Assembly: GCA_030753265.1 (NCBI GenBank)
Contig: JASMCQ010000061.1
Coordinates: 1 to 14,013, forward strand
Source of the DNA: Dehalococcoidia bacterium
GTDB lineage: Bacteria > Chloroflexota > Dehalococcoidia > UBA3495
Reading direction: 5' to 3'
DNA length: 14,013 bases
The notes under the pieces are model-generated. The model was not told the DNA's origin and made no database searches. It saw only the letters and a program-made list of their open reading frames with translations. Positions within the stretch are counted from its first letter, which is position 1. Each line of letters begins with the position of its first letter. A program made the translations under genes and the position numbers. This document shows, piece after piece, positions 5,376 to 13,191 of the stretch.

Positions 5376-6815
5376 TCAGTCCGCGGGCTTCCCGCCGGGC
5401 GGCCTCAAAGACTTGCCCAGCACCAATGGCATCGCCATCATCTGCTGGCGCCCAAATTCCTCGGCCCTCGCCCGATAGGCCTCCCTGGCCGGGGCATTGA
5501 GCGCGCGCCAGATGACCCAAGCGAAAAGGGCCAGGGCCAGGGTGCCCAGCATTCCCGAGGCGGCCAGGCCCGGCCACTCCGCGCCCAAGGGAAGCACTCC
5601 GAAGGCCAGGCGAAGGACCACTCCGACATTCAAGCTGACGTACGCCAGGTCCATCAGCCGGTGCACCGGCAGGATCGACCCCTCGAAGAGAGGAATCATT
5701 CTGGACCCCATGCCCATGATCATCATGGTGACGAACCCCAGGGCCAGGACATGGAGCGTGGGCTTGGCCAGTTCCGCGGGGAATATCCGCGTTTCCCAGA
5801 CGCCCCCAGCGGCCTGCAAGACCTGCAGAATTCCGGCCACCAAGAGCCAGATGTAGGCCGACCGGACGAACCACTCATACCGGACGTAGGTCCCCAGGTT
5901 GTAGTTACGTGGAGTGACCCTCCGGCCAAGTAGCCCGATGGAGGCCACCAGGCTGGCGAATCCGATGAGTTCCAGGAGGGCGCCCGCGGCCAAGAGCCAG
6001 GGCTCCATATCCGCGAGCCAGCCTCCCACGGTCAGGCCCAAGCCCCCGTTGATGCACCCAAACGCCAGCCATCCCAGGCTTCGCCGTGCCGGGCGCAGTC
6101 CCAAGAAAGCCGGCACCGCCCGGAGGCTGACCCCGAAGATGAAGTTGCCGATGAACCCCAACGTGGCGGCGTGGATAAACGCGCCGTCCAAAAACAGCGG
6201 GGCGACCGGGCTGTTGTTGAGTCCCATCCGGATAACGATGTCCAGGTGCAGGCTCGCCGCCACCACCGCCCAAATCAGGCCCATACCGAGCCAGGGCTCC
6301 GCTGGGCCATGGGGCGCCGTGCCCCGGAGCAACGCCCGTCCGATCACCAAAGCGAAGAGGACGACGCCGAGAACCAGGCACACGCCGGAGGCTGCCAGCA
6401 GGCCGGGGCTGACGGATAGAGAGTCCACAGTCTGACCCGTAAACCGCAAGACAATGCCTACCAAGATCAGGGCCAAGATGCTCCGCTGGGGCCACGGAAA
6501 GTCGATGGGCCCGTTGCGGAACCGGGGGACGACGTGGAAAGCCACCCCCATCATGAACAGGCCCGACCAGCCGAAAACCTGGGCCACCCCGTGGGCCTGG
6601 GTGTGGGTGACCCAGGTGAGGCCGACGGAGATCTTCAGCGCGGATAGGAACAGCATGACCGCCCCGGCCGTGAAGCCCAGAGACAGGGCCATCACCAGAG
6701 ACGACCTGACGAAAGGGCGGTACAACCGCTGGGCCGACCAGGGCGTCGGAGGGTATTTCTTCTGCCTGCGGAGGCGCGAGACGGATGCAATCAACGCTGC
6801 ACCGGGATTCCCCAT
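5376..6815 (-). CDS. NnrS-family multi-pass membrane protein
   Basis: The 479-residue product has about twelve hydrophobic segments and a short basic N-terminus (SRLRRQKK), which places it in the cytoplasmic membrane. Near residue 70 it has HTQAHGVAQVFGWSGLFMMG, the His-rich H-x-H/Q-FGW pattern of NnrS, followed by FHVVPRF. A later HAATLGFIGNFIFGVSLRAVP and a LHVLALGFVTMMIMGMGSRM repeat similar motifs with further histidines. NnrS proteins are heme- and copper-containing membrane proteins linked to nitrosative stress and denitrification; the function here is by family only. Start: ATG at 6815 has GGAAGG nine bases upstream. ATG at 6839 and GTG at 6950 are longer in-frame options without a better ribosome binding site. 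It is transcribed divergently from minC. No nitric oxide or nitrite reductase gene is nearby. Confidence 0.83.
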   Translation of the reverse strand: MGNPGAALIASVSRLRRQKKYPPTPWSAQRLYRPFVRSSLVMALSLGFTAGAVMLFLSALKISVGLTWVTHTQAHGVAQVFGWSGLFMMGVAFHVVPRFRNGPIDFPWPQRSILALILVGIVLRFTGQTVDSLSVSPGLLAASGVCLVLGVVLFALVIGRALLRGTAPHGPAEPWLGMGLIWAVVAASLHLDIVIRMGLNNSPVAPLFLDGAFIHAATLGFIGNFIFGVSLRAVPAFLGLRPARRSLGWLAFGCINGGLGLTVGGWLADMEPWLLAAGALLELIGFASLVASIGLLGRRVTPRNYNLGTYVRYEWFVRSAYIWLLVAGILQVLQAAGGVWETRIFPAELAKPTLHVLALGFVTMMIMGMGSRMIPLFEGSILPVHRLMDLAYVSLNVGVVLRLAFGVLPLGAEWPGLAASGMLGTLALALFAWVIWRALNAPAREAYRARAEEFGRQQMMAMPLVLGKSLRPPGGKPAD

Positions 6816-6982
6816 GAAATTCCGCCTTCCCCAGGCCATCGCCCTGTCTTCGGGCGCCGTGGTTTCCCTGACTTGGGGGATGGTCTTATGTAAACGTGGG
6901 ATCAGGGCGCGCCTGAGCGGCGGAATGTTGCATGATCCGGCGTCGTTCACTTTTTCGAAGGCCCCCGGGGTGGTCCGGCGCG

Positions 6983-7000
6983 GTCTTCTCTAGAAAAGAC
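6983..7000. promoter_or_regulatory. Imperfect 18-base dyad between nnrS and minC, possible operator
   Basis: GTCTTCTCTAGAAAAGAC pairs with its own reverse complement in eight of nine positions. It lies upstream of the NnrS gene on the minus strand, where a weak TTGTCA-N17-TAGTCT promoter could overlap it. It does not match the FNR/NnrR consensus. The rest of 6816-7070 is AT-rich near 7015-7060 and has no gene. Confidence 0.3.
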
Positions 7001-7070
7001 TAGCAGGCGCGAATAGAAATGACAACTTCAAACAAATTTCAAAATTGGCTAAAAACAGCCTCCCAGAGAC

Positions 7071-7100
7071 TTGAAATCTGCCGGATCACACTGCTATAAA
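7071..7100 (+). promoter_or_regulatory. Sigma70-type promoter of the minCDE operon
   Basis: TTGAAA (7071-7076), an 18-base spacer and TATAAA (7095-7100) are each one base off consensus. The expected start of transcription near 7107 gives a leader of about 27 bases to the GTG at 7134, or a nearly leaderless message if the GTG at 7116 is used. Confidence 0.6.
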
Positions 7101-7133
7101 CTTAGATAACATAATGTGCGTAACGGGGGTGCG

Positions 7134-7922
7134 GTGGCGCTGAAGACCAGTGTGGTCCAGGTTTCGGGCCGGGGGGCCAACGTCGATTTCGCAATCGACG
7201 ATACCGGGCCTTTTGACGAGGTGTCGGAGAGGCTGCGGGAATACCTGGTGGAAAACCGGAGGCTGTGGTCCAGCGGCACCATCAGCGTCAACGCGGGCCG
7301 GCGGATTCTCTTCCGGGACCAGTTGAGCCGGATCAAAGGGGTCATCGAAGCGGAGTCGGGCCTGACCGTCAGCCGGTTCTGGTGTTCCCCAGGCGACCTG
7401 GACGGACTAGATGCCGCTGCCGTAGCCGCCGCAGTTGCCGAGCGGCCGCCGGAACCCGTGCGGTCCAAGGCCGTGGAAGCTCCACCTTCCAGCCAACCGG
7501 AAATGCGGCTGCCGGGGTCGGCGGGGTCGCTCAAGGGTGTGCCTGGCGAGGCGTTGTTTATCAAAGAGACCTTTCGCTCCGGCGAGTCCATAAACTACGC
7601 GGGAGATGTGGTGGTGCTGGCCGACGTGAACCCAGGAGCCGAGATCACCGCCGACGGCGACATCGTGGTGTTCGGATGCCTGCGGGGTCTGGCCCACGCC
7701 GGCGCCGGGGGAGACCCCAAGGCAACCGTTATCGCCCTCGAACTCGAATCCCCCCGAATTCAAATCGGCCCTCATATTGGCCTGGCCCCGGCAACCGGCC
7801 AGAGGTCCAAAACTACGGCGACCGGCCCCAGGATAGCCTACGTGCGGCGGCGTTCCATATACGTGTCGCCATTCACGGGCCGGTTCGCAAGATACAGCAG
7901 AGGCATACTGTATGAAGGGTAG
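7134..7922 (+). CDS. minC: Septum site-determining protein MinC
   Basis: MinC inhibits FtsZ ring assembly away from midcell. The 262-residue product has an N-terminal domain (about 1-105), a Pro/Ala/Glu-rich linker, and a C-terminal beta-helix domain from about residue 140. That domain contains RSGESINYAGDVVVLADVNP, then GAEITADGDIVVFGCLRG and LAHAGAGG, which are hallmark MinC_C motifs used for dimerisation and MinD binding. After about residue 220 there is a basic, less conserved tail. Start: GTG at 7134 follows a GGGGGTG stretch; GTG at 7116 is in frame and would add six residues. The 3' end overlaps minD by 11 bases, so translation is coupled. The N-terminal domain is divergent, as is usual for MinC. 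Confidence 0.9.
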   Translation: MALKTSVVQVSGRGANVDFAIDDTGPFDEVSERLREYLVENRRLWSSGTISVNAGRRILFRDQLSRIKGVIEAESGLTVSRFWCSPGDLDGLDAAAVAAAVAERPPEPVRSKAVEAPPSSQPEMRLPGSAGSLKGVPGEALFIKETFRSGESINYAGDVVVLADVNPGAEITADGDIVVFGCLRGLAHAGAGGDPKATVIALELESPRIQIGPHIGLAPATGQRSKTTATGPRIAYVRRRSIYVSPFTGRFARYSRGILYEG

Positions 7923-8730
7923 GACCATAGTAGTTACATCAGGGAAAGGCGGGGTCGGCAAGACCACCGCCACGGCGAACATCGGCTCCGGGCTGGCCAT
8001 GCGCGGCCACAAGGTAGTGGTGGTGGACACCGACATCGGCCTGCGCAACCTCGACGTGGTCATGGGCCTGGAGAACCGGATTGTGTACGACCTGGTCAAC
8101 GTGATCGAGGGCGATTGCAAGCTCCACCAGGCCATGATCCGCGATAAGCACAAGTACGAGCTGTACTTGATTCCGGCGGCCCAGACGCGGGACAAGAACA
8201 GTATCGACCGCGATCAGCTGCGGGAAGTGTGCGCCAAGCTGGAGCAGGAGTTCGACTACGTTCTCATGGACTGCCCCGCGGGCATCGAGCAGGGTTTCAA
8301 GAACGCCGTTGCCGCCGCCACGGAGGCCATCATCGTCACAACCCCCGAGGTGTCGGCAATTCGCGACGCCGACCGGGTTATCGGCTTGCTGGAGGCGGCG
8401 GAATTACACAAGCCCCGCCTGATCATCAACCGGATCAACCCGGAGATGGTGAAACGTGGCGACATGATGGACATGCGCGACGTGGTGGACCTGCTGGCGG
8501 TAGAGGTGTTGGGCCTGGTGCCCGCGGATGAGAAAACCATCACCGCCTCCAACCGCGGGATCCCCGTGGTTCACGACAAGAAAGCCCCCTCAGGCGCCGC
8601 GTTCCTCCGGATCGCGGCCAGGGTGGACGGTGATGAGGTGCCCCTAGTGGAGGTAACGGCAAAATCGGGCCTGCTGTCCAAGTTCAAGGGACTCGTAGGT
8701 TTGAATGGGAGAGCCTATTCACATGCTTGA
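7912..8730 (+). CDS. minD: Septum site-determining ATPase MinD
   Basis: This 272-residue ParA/MinD-type ATPase recruits MinC to the membrane. It has the deviant Walker A motif SGKGGVGKTT, with signature Lys12 and catalytic Lys17. DTDIGLRNLDVVMGLENR follows at about residues 39-56, and the Walker B region is FDYVLMDCPAGIEQGF. IVTTPEVSAIRDADRVIGLL and LIINRINPEMVKRGDMM are also typical of MinD. The C-terminus, LLSKFKGLVGL, is an amphipathic basic-hydrophobic helix of the membrane-targeting kind. Length and motifs are complete. Start: ATG at 7912 overlaps the end of minC by 11 bases, and the 3' end overlaps minE by 8 bases. Confidence 0.97.
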   Translation: MKGRTIVVTSGKGGVGKTTATANIGSGLAMRGHKVVVVDTDIGLRNLDVVMGLENRIVYDLVNVIEGDCKLHQAMIRDKHKYELYLIPAAQTRDKNSIDRDQLREVCAKLEQEFDYVLMDCPAGIEQGFKNAVAAATEAIIVTTPEVSAIRDADRVIGLLEAAELHKPRLIINRINPEMVKRGDMMDMRDVVDLLAVEVLGLVPADEKTITASNRGIPVVHDKKAPSGAAFLRIAARVDGDEVPLVEVTAKSGLLSKFKGLVGLNGRAYSHA

Positions 8731-9028
8731 ATTCTTACGGTGGTTGCTCAGTCAACGAGAGATTAATAAAGATCGGGAGCGCACCAAGGACACCGCTCGT
8801 CAACGCCTCCAATTGGTCTTGATGCACGACCGGCTCGATCTTTCCCCGGAGAAGATGGAGGGCATGAAGCGGGAAATCTGGGAGGTCGTATCCCGCTACA
8901 TGGTGGTCGACGATGACTTCCTGGAGTTCGAGGTCCGGCGTCTGGACGAGCTGATGGTGCTGGTCTCAAACATCGAGGTGAAAGAGCTGGACCGGCAGAC
9001 CCCTGCCGTCTTGGCGCCCGCACCATAG
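8723..9028 (+). CDS. minE: Cell division topological specificity factor MinE
   Basis: MinE stimulates MinD ATPase activity and confines MinCD to the cell poles. The 101-residue product starts with a hydrophobic MLEFLRWLL helix (membrane anchoring), then has ARQRLQLVLMHDR, which matches the anti-MinCD region of MinE. The topological specificity domain follows, with LSPEKMEGMKREIWEVVSRY and VVDDDFLEFEV. A short Pro/Ala-rich tail follows the core. Start: ATG at 8723 has GGGAGAG nine bases upstream and overlaps minD by 8 bases. ATG at 8705, six residues longer, is the alternative. It is the last gene of the operon, followed by two strong hairpins. Confidence 0.92.
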   Translation: MLEFLRWLLSQREINKDRERTKDTARQRLQLVLMHDRLDLSPEKMEGMKREIWEVVSRYMVVDDDFLEFEVRRLDELMVLVSNIEVKELDRQTPAVLAPAP

Positions 9029-9097
9029 CCCTCGCCCCTTGGCACGAATGACCAGAGGCAGGGACGCAACCGTTCCGAAATCGTCCCATCGGCGTAA

Positions 9098-9125
9098 ACG
9101 GGGCTGCCACCAATGGCAGCCCCGT
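9098..9125. terminator. Perfect 12-base-pair hairpin after minE
   Basis: ACGGGGCTGCCA and TGGCAGCCCCGT form a perfect stem around a CCAA loop, 70 bases after minE. There is no U-tract on the plus strand, so it is more likely a pause, an mRNA 3' end stabiliser or a remnant of an intergenic repeat than an intrinsic terminator. Confidence 0.5.
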
Positions 9126-9164
9126 GTGCTGTCCTGACCGCCAGCCCGGCCATCGAGACCGGCT

Positions 9165-9197
9165 AGGCGCCAACCGTGAATCGGTTGGCGCCTTTTT
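9165..9197 (+). terminator. Rho-independent terminator of the minCDE operon
   Basis: AGGCGCCAACCG and CGGTTGGCGCCT form a perfect 12-base-pair stem around the loop TGAAT. The stem runs straight into a tract of five T residues (9193-9197). It separates the min operon from the amidohydrolase gene. Confidence 0.88.
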
Positions 9198-9271
9198 GAT
9201 GTATGATGACAGCCGGCAAGGGTTCGACACCCAAATGACAGCCGCGTAGTCTCTACCCACAGGAGGCTCCC

Positions 9272-10489
9272 ATGCGTTTGGTCCTGACCAACTGCAACCT
9301 GATCGACTGCGTAAACCCGGCGCCGGTCCCTGAAGCCAGCGTCATTGTGGAGGAAGGCCGGATCGTTGAAGTGCTGGACGGCCGGCGCTCTCCGGACACC
9401 CGGGACGCCCGAGTCGTCGACCTCGAAGGCGCCTATCTTCTGCCCGGCCTCTGGGACGTCCACTACCACCCGGAATATACCGCTCTGCCCGCCCTGACCG
9501 TCGCGGAGCAGACTGCCCAGTTCGGCCAAACCCTGATGCAAGGCCTGACCGAAGCGGGTATCGTGGGAGTCCGGACCGGGGGCGCGGCCAACTTCATGGA
9601 CGTAGCCTGGAGGCGGGTTTTCGAAGAGGGCCGGGTGGCCGGGCCCAGGGTTTTCGCCTGCGGCCATTTTCTGACCACGACGGCGGGCCACTTCCTCAGG
9701 TCGGGACACGCCCGGGAATGCGACGGTCCCTACGGGTTCGTCGAGGCCGTCCGAGACCAGATCAAGAACGGCGTGGACCACATCAAGCTGAACCTGAGCG
9801 GCGGCGTCATGGGGCCTCCCTGGGACCTGCACCAGCACTCGTTCCTTTTGAGAGAGGAGTTGGAGGCGGCCTTCGCTATCTGCCACCAGCGTGAATTCAA
9901 GGTGATGGCCCATGCCACCAACCCGGACGCGGTCAAGGCCGCCGTAAGCCTGGGCGCCCACAGCGTCGAGCACGGGTACATGATGGATGAAGAGTGTATT
10001 CAGATGCTCACGGAGCGAGAGGTCTGGTACGTCCCCACTTTGGCCATCACCCACCTGACGCCGGGGCAGGCCACCTCCGGCGCGGAGAAACGCTGGGTGG
10101 AAGAGAAGCAGCTGGCGCCCGACCTGGTCCGGCGGGCGGATGCGGCGTCCGAGGAGCACCGGAGCTGGTTCCAGACCGCCCTCAGCGCCGGGCTGCGAAT
10201 GGCGCTGGGGTCGGACATCCGGCCGTTGCGGGAGTCGGCGTTGCTGGAGATGGGGCTCTGGGTCAAGGACGGCGCCACCACCTGGCAGACGCTGCTGGCG
10301 GCCACCAGGGACGCCGCCGCCCTCTGCGGCAGGGAGCAGGACCTGGGGACCGTCGTTGCCGGCAAGTTCGCCGACCTCATCGCGGTAGCCGGAAACCCGC
10401 TGGAGGATATAGAAAACCTCCGGAGCCTGCTGCTGGTGATCAAAGAGGGACGAGTGGTTTCCGACAAGCGGGGCCGGCAGCGGGAGTAA
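9272..10489 (+). CDS. Metal-dependent amidohydrolase, imidazolonepropionase-like
   Basis: The 405-residue product has the composite-domain amidohydrolase architecture: an N-terminal beta segment ending in LPGLWDVHYHP, a TIM-barrel, and a C-terminal GTVVAGKFADLIAVAGNPLED segment typical of COG1228 enzymes. The metal and catalytic residues are visible: His64 and His66 (HxH), Lys172 in DHIKLNLSGG as the likely carboxylated bridging lysine, His214 in VMAHATN, His234 in SVEHGYM and Asp315 in LGSDIRP. It should therefore be an active binuclear hydrolase acting on a cyclic amide or peptide-like bond. The substrate cannot be read from sequence; relatives include Xaa-Pro-type dipeptidases and imidazolonepropionase-like enzymes. 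Start: ATG at 9272 has AGGAGG seven bases upstream. It is followed 103 bases later by a second hydrolase on the same strand. Confidence 0.9.
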   Translation: MRLVLTNCNLIDCVNPAPVPEASVIVEEGRIVEVLDGRRSPDTRDARVVDLEGAYLLPGLWDVHYHPEYTALPALTVAEQTAQFGQTLMQGLTEAGIVGVRTGGAANFMDVAWRRVFEEGRVAGPRVFACGHFLTTTAGHFLRSGHARECDGPYGFVEAVRDQIKNGVDHIKLNLSGGVMGPPWDLHQHSFLLREELEAAFAICHQREFKVMAHATNPDAVKAAVSLGAHSVEHGYMMDEECIQMLTEREVWYVPTLAITHLTPGQATSGAEKRWVEEKQLAPDLVRRADAASEEHRSWFQTALSAGLRMALGSDIRPLRESALLEMGLWVKDGATTWQTLLAATRDAAALCGREQDLGTVVAGKFADLIAVAGNPLEDIENLRSLLLVIKEGRVVSDKRGRQRE

Positions 10490-10592
10490 CAACAGTCCAG
10501 CCGGCGAGCCGGGCAAAGCCTCTCCGGGACCCCCAATTACGAATAGGTTTCCGCCGCTGGGTATCTTTCCACGGGGTGAGAGGAGAACGACC

Positions 10593-11426
10593 ATGGCAAA
10601 AAACGTTATGTCAATCGGGAACGTAGAGATTACCTCCCTGTCGGACGGAATCCTTGAATTCGACCTCTGCAACTTCTTCCCCGCCATCCCAGAAAAGGAC
10701 TGGGGCCCTTACAAGAACCACCTCACCCCGGAGCACAAGGTCAGCTTCAACCTCGCCTGCTTCTTGGTCCGCTCCGATGGCCGGACCATCGTGGTGGATA
10801 CCGGCCTGGGTCCCAAACCCACACCGGAGACCCCCTGGGGCGAGCTGCTCAACGACTTCAGGGCCAAGGGAATCAGGCCCGAGGATGTGGACATGGTGGT
10901 GATGACCCACCTGCACCGGGACCACGTGGGCTGGAACCTCCGGTCCGAGGGGGGAAAGTTCCGGCCCACTTTCCCCAACGCCCGCTACTGGATCAGCGCC
11001 AAGGACTGGGAAGCGTGCCACAACCCAGAGCTTCAACCAAGCCGGTTCCCGAACGCTCCCGAGTGCGTGTGGCCGCTGGAAGAGTTGGGCCTGATCGAGT
11101 TTTACGACGGAGAACAGGCCATAACCAGCGAGCTGACCGCCCTGCCGACCCCCGGCCATACGCCGGGTCACATGAGTATCCTGATCAGCTCCCAGGGCCA
11201 GCGCGGGCTGATTCTGGGCGACATTGCCCACAACACGGCGCAGTTCCACGAGACCGGCTGGGCCTCCCGGGCCGACATCGACCCGGAACAGGCCCGGATC
11301 ACCCGCCTCTCCGTGCTTGACCGGCTGGAACGGGAGGGTATCCCGGTGGCCGCGGTGCACCTGCCGGCCCCCGGATTCGGGAAGATAGTGCGGGTAGAAG
11401 GGCGCCGAGTTTGGCAAAGGTTGTAG
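10593..11426 (+). CDS. Metallo-beta-lactamase-fold hydrolase, lactonase-like
   Basis: The 277-residue product carries the MBL signature THLHRDHVGW (His106, His108, Asp110, His111), His189 in PTPGHTPGH, Asp210 in LGDIAH and His256 in AAVHLPAPG, a complete dinuclear metal site. The layout and length resemble the N-acyl homoserine lactonase (AiiA-like) and related quorum-quenching branch, where an N-terminal segment with SDG precedes the core. Many proteins in this branch act on other lactones or esters, so the substrate is open. There is no signal peptide. Start: ATG at 10593 has GAGGAG about seven bases upstream. It follows the amidohydrolase on the same strand and may be co-transcribed with it. 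Confidence 0.87.
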   Translation: MAKNVMSIGNVEITSLSDGILEFDLCNFFPAIPEKDWGPYKNHLTPEHKVSFNLACFLVRSDGRTIVVDTGLGPKPTPETPWGELLNDFRAKGIRPEDVDMVVMTHLHRDHVGWNLRSEGGKFRPTFPNARYWISAKDWEACHNPELQPSRFPNAPECVWPLEELGLIEFYDGEQAITSELTALPTPGHTPGHMSILISSQGQRGLILGDIAHNTAQFHETGWASRADIDPEQARITRLSVLDRLEREGIPVAAVHLPAPGFGKIVRVEGRRVWQRL

Positions 11427-11521
11427 AAACCCGGGGCAAGGCACGGGCAGGTTACCGGAAGCTCGTGTCCAGGACGGCAAGCGCCGGCCCGCACCGCTGT
11501 TATCAGGGCTTTCGGAGCTAT

Positions 11522-12725
11522 CTAATCCTGCTTCTCCCGCCAATAGCTCAGCAGTGGGGGCCGTTCCGCTGCCAGCGATGCAACCAGCCCCGCAACCACT
11601 GCCCACAGGGCCGACGTGATTCCCATGAACGAGAACGGCGTGGCCGCCACGGCAAATGCCACCAACGCCCCGAAGCGTAATGGGCTGCTGAAAGCCTTCT
11701 CAAAGGCATCTTGGAGGGATGCGATGATAGCCAGTCCCGCCCAAGGCGAACACGTACGATTTCGGTAGAACGGCCAGAATGGGGATCACGAGCCCGGCGG
11801 CGAGAGCAATGATCATGGTCAGCGTGGCGGCGACGAGATTGGCCCAGTACCGCGTCGGCATCGGCCCGGCTTCGGGACCGGCCATAATTGCCACCCCGGT
11901 ACGAGCTACTATCGCCGGATGTCCTCCCAGCAGAGAGTTGATTACCGAATTGATGCCAATCACAACCGATATTGGATTGACCGGCACCTTGTAGCCTTGC
12001 CCCAGCAGAAAGCCCAACCCTTGGACGTTCCCCAGTCCCAGCGCCAGAACAACCATGGGTATACTGATCGCGACTACAGCTGACGTCGAGAAGCTCATGC
12101 TGGGGACGGCAAGGGATGGCAAACTCCAAGACATGGCTTCGGGAGTGGCCTGCCCGCCGATGAGGATGGCAATCGCCCCAAATACCACGGCGAGTCCAAC
12201 GGGAGGTACCCGCGGGTTTCCAATTAGACGGCCCAGCAGGTATCCCCCGACCGCCGGACCGGCCACGAAGACATCGTCAACGGTGGCGCTCACCAGGCGA
12301 GTCACGTAGCCAAAAATACTCCCGGCGAACATCCCCATGACGATGGGCAGCGGCAGCCAGGTCATGATTCGTCCACCGGCGCCCAGGAGCCCAAGGACCA
12401 GGATCAACAGACCCGCTACAAGGTTCGCCCCCACCATTTCGGGGAAGGAGAATTCGCCCACCAGGGTACCCAGGTAGATCAGCCCAGGGATGCTCCAGGT
12501 AATCGGAATCGGCATACGGTAGAACAGCGAAAGCGCAATGGAAGCGACGGCTCCGCTGGTCCAGATAATGAATATCCAGCTTGAAGATTCACCGGAGGTC
12601 AGGCCAAGTTGGCCCGCGACAGCGATGTGCAGTGGCACCGCACCAAAGGCATACCATACGAAAGCGGTCAGCCCCGCCCACAACGCCGGAGCGTTGATCT
12701 CGCGGGCAAATGTGGGGAGCTTCAT
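11522..12725 (-). pseudogene. BenE-family benzoate/proton symporter, frameshifted near the 3' end
   Basis: The intact frame runs from ATG at 12725 through about ten membrane segments, with ITWSIPGLIYLGTLVG, LGNVQGLGFLLGQG and NSLLGGHPAIVARTGVAIMA, as expected for BenE transporters. Near 11736-11742 the frame shifts: the original frame ends at 11700 after a meaningless tail. A one-base shift gives GLAIIASLQDAFEKAF, two further membrane segments and a TAG at 11524-11522. Removing one G from either G-run in GGGCGGG restores a 400-residue protein of normal BenE length. Removing it from the run at 11740-11742 also restores a family-like ALAGLA sequence. The cause may be a real mutation, a programmed slip or an assembly error in the short G runs. 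A GGAG sits five bases before the start codon. Confidence 0.85.
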
Positions 12726-13191
12726 CGATGCTCCATGGGACTCGAATCTCCCGGAGGGAGGTTCGGCAATTCTGTCACACCAGACCTATGCTGTCCACAC
12801 CCTCTTGGCTCCAGGGGACGTGCCCACCCTAATCCCATTGAACCCCTGCGGGGGTAGATCCAACATTCTAGGTTAGCCCACGCTGATTGACTGCCAAAGA
12901 GTTCAAGAAGCGACTGCGCCCGAGATGAAGATTCCGATCTATCGCATCTCACCTTTACCCTGAATCGGAAATGCCGGCCAATACAGCTATGCTCAACGTT
13001 GTTCCAGCTCGCAAATCAAACAGCGCCATGAGGGCTACTAGAATTAGCCGAGAGGAAAGGCGCGCCCCGACCAGGCACAGGTGGACGGCCTAGCTACAAT
13101 TGGGTAGGGTAGCCTTTCCCGCGATCATGGGTTCCCCCCGGCCCTTCCAAAGAAACATCGGCCCGGGCATGTCATCAACCAGTTGCGGCCT
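12726..13191. other. Intergenic stretch between the BenE-type and MFS genes
   Basis: No gene is supported on either strand. A TAGAAT hexamer on the minus strand (12870-12865) could be a -10 for the BenE-type gene, but its -35 is poor. GGGACTCGAATCTCCC at 12737-12752 resembles a tRNA T-arm, but no tRNA body surrounds it. An inverted repeat lies at 13054-13119. Confidence 0.45.
13054..13119 (-). repeat. Inverted repeat downstream of the MFS gene, possible 3' stem-loop
   Basis: GGAAAGGC (13054-13061) and GCCTTTCC (13112-13119) are perfect 8-base inverted arms 50 bases apart, with CTAC/GTAG pairing in between. The element begins about 73 bases after the stop of the leftward MFS gene and could close its transcript. 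Confidence 0.3.

Noticed and set aside
5215..5874. 219-codon leftward open frame at the NnrS 3' end
   Set aside because: It overlaps the NnrS gene on the same strand in another frame and shows no membrane or domain pattern.
8966..10687. 573-codon leftward open frame
   Set aside because: It is antisense to the amidohydrolase and crosses the minE end, the terminator and the start of the MBL gene. The translation has no family features.
12737..12752. tRNA T-arm-like GGGACTCGAATCTCCC
   Set aside because: No acceptor, D-arm or anticodon stem can be placed around it on either strand.
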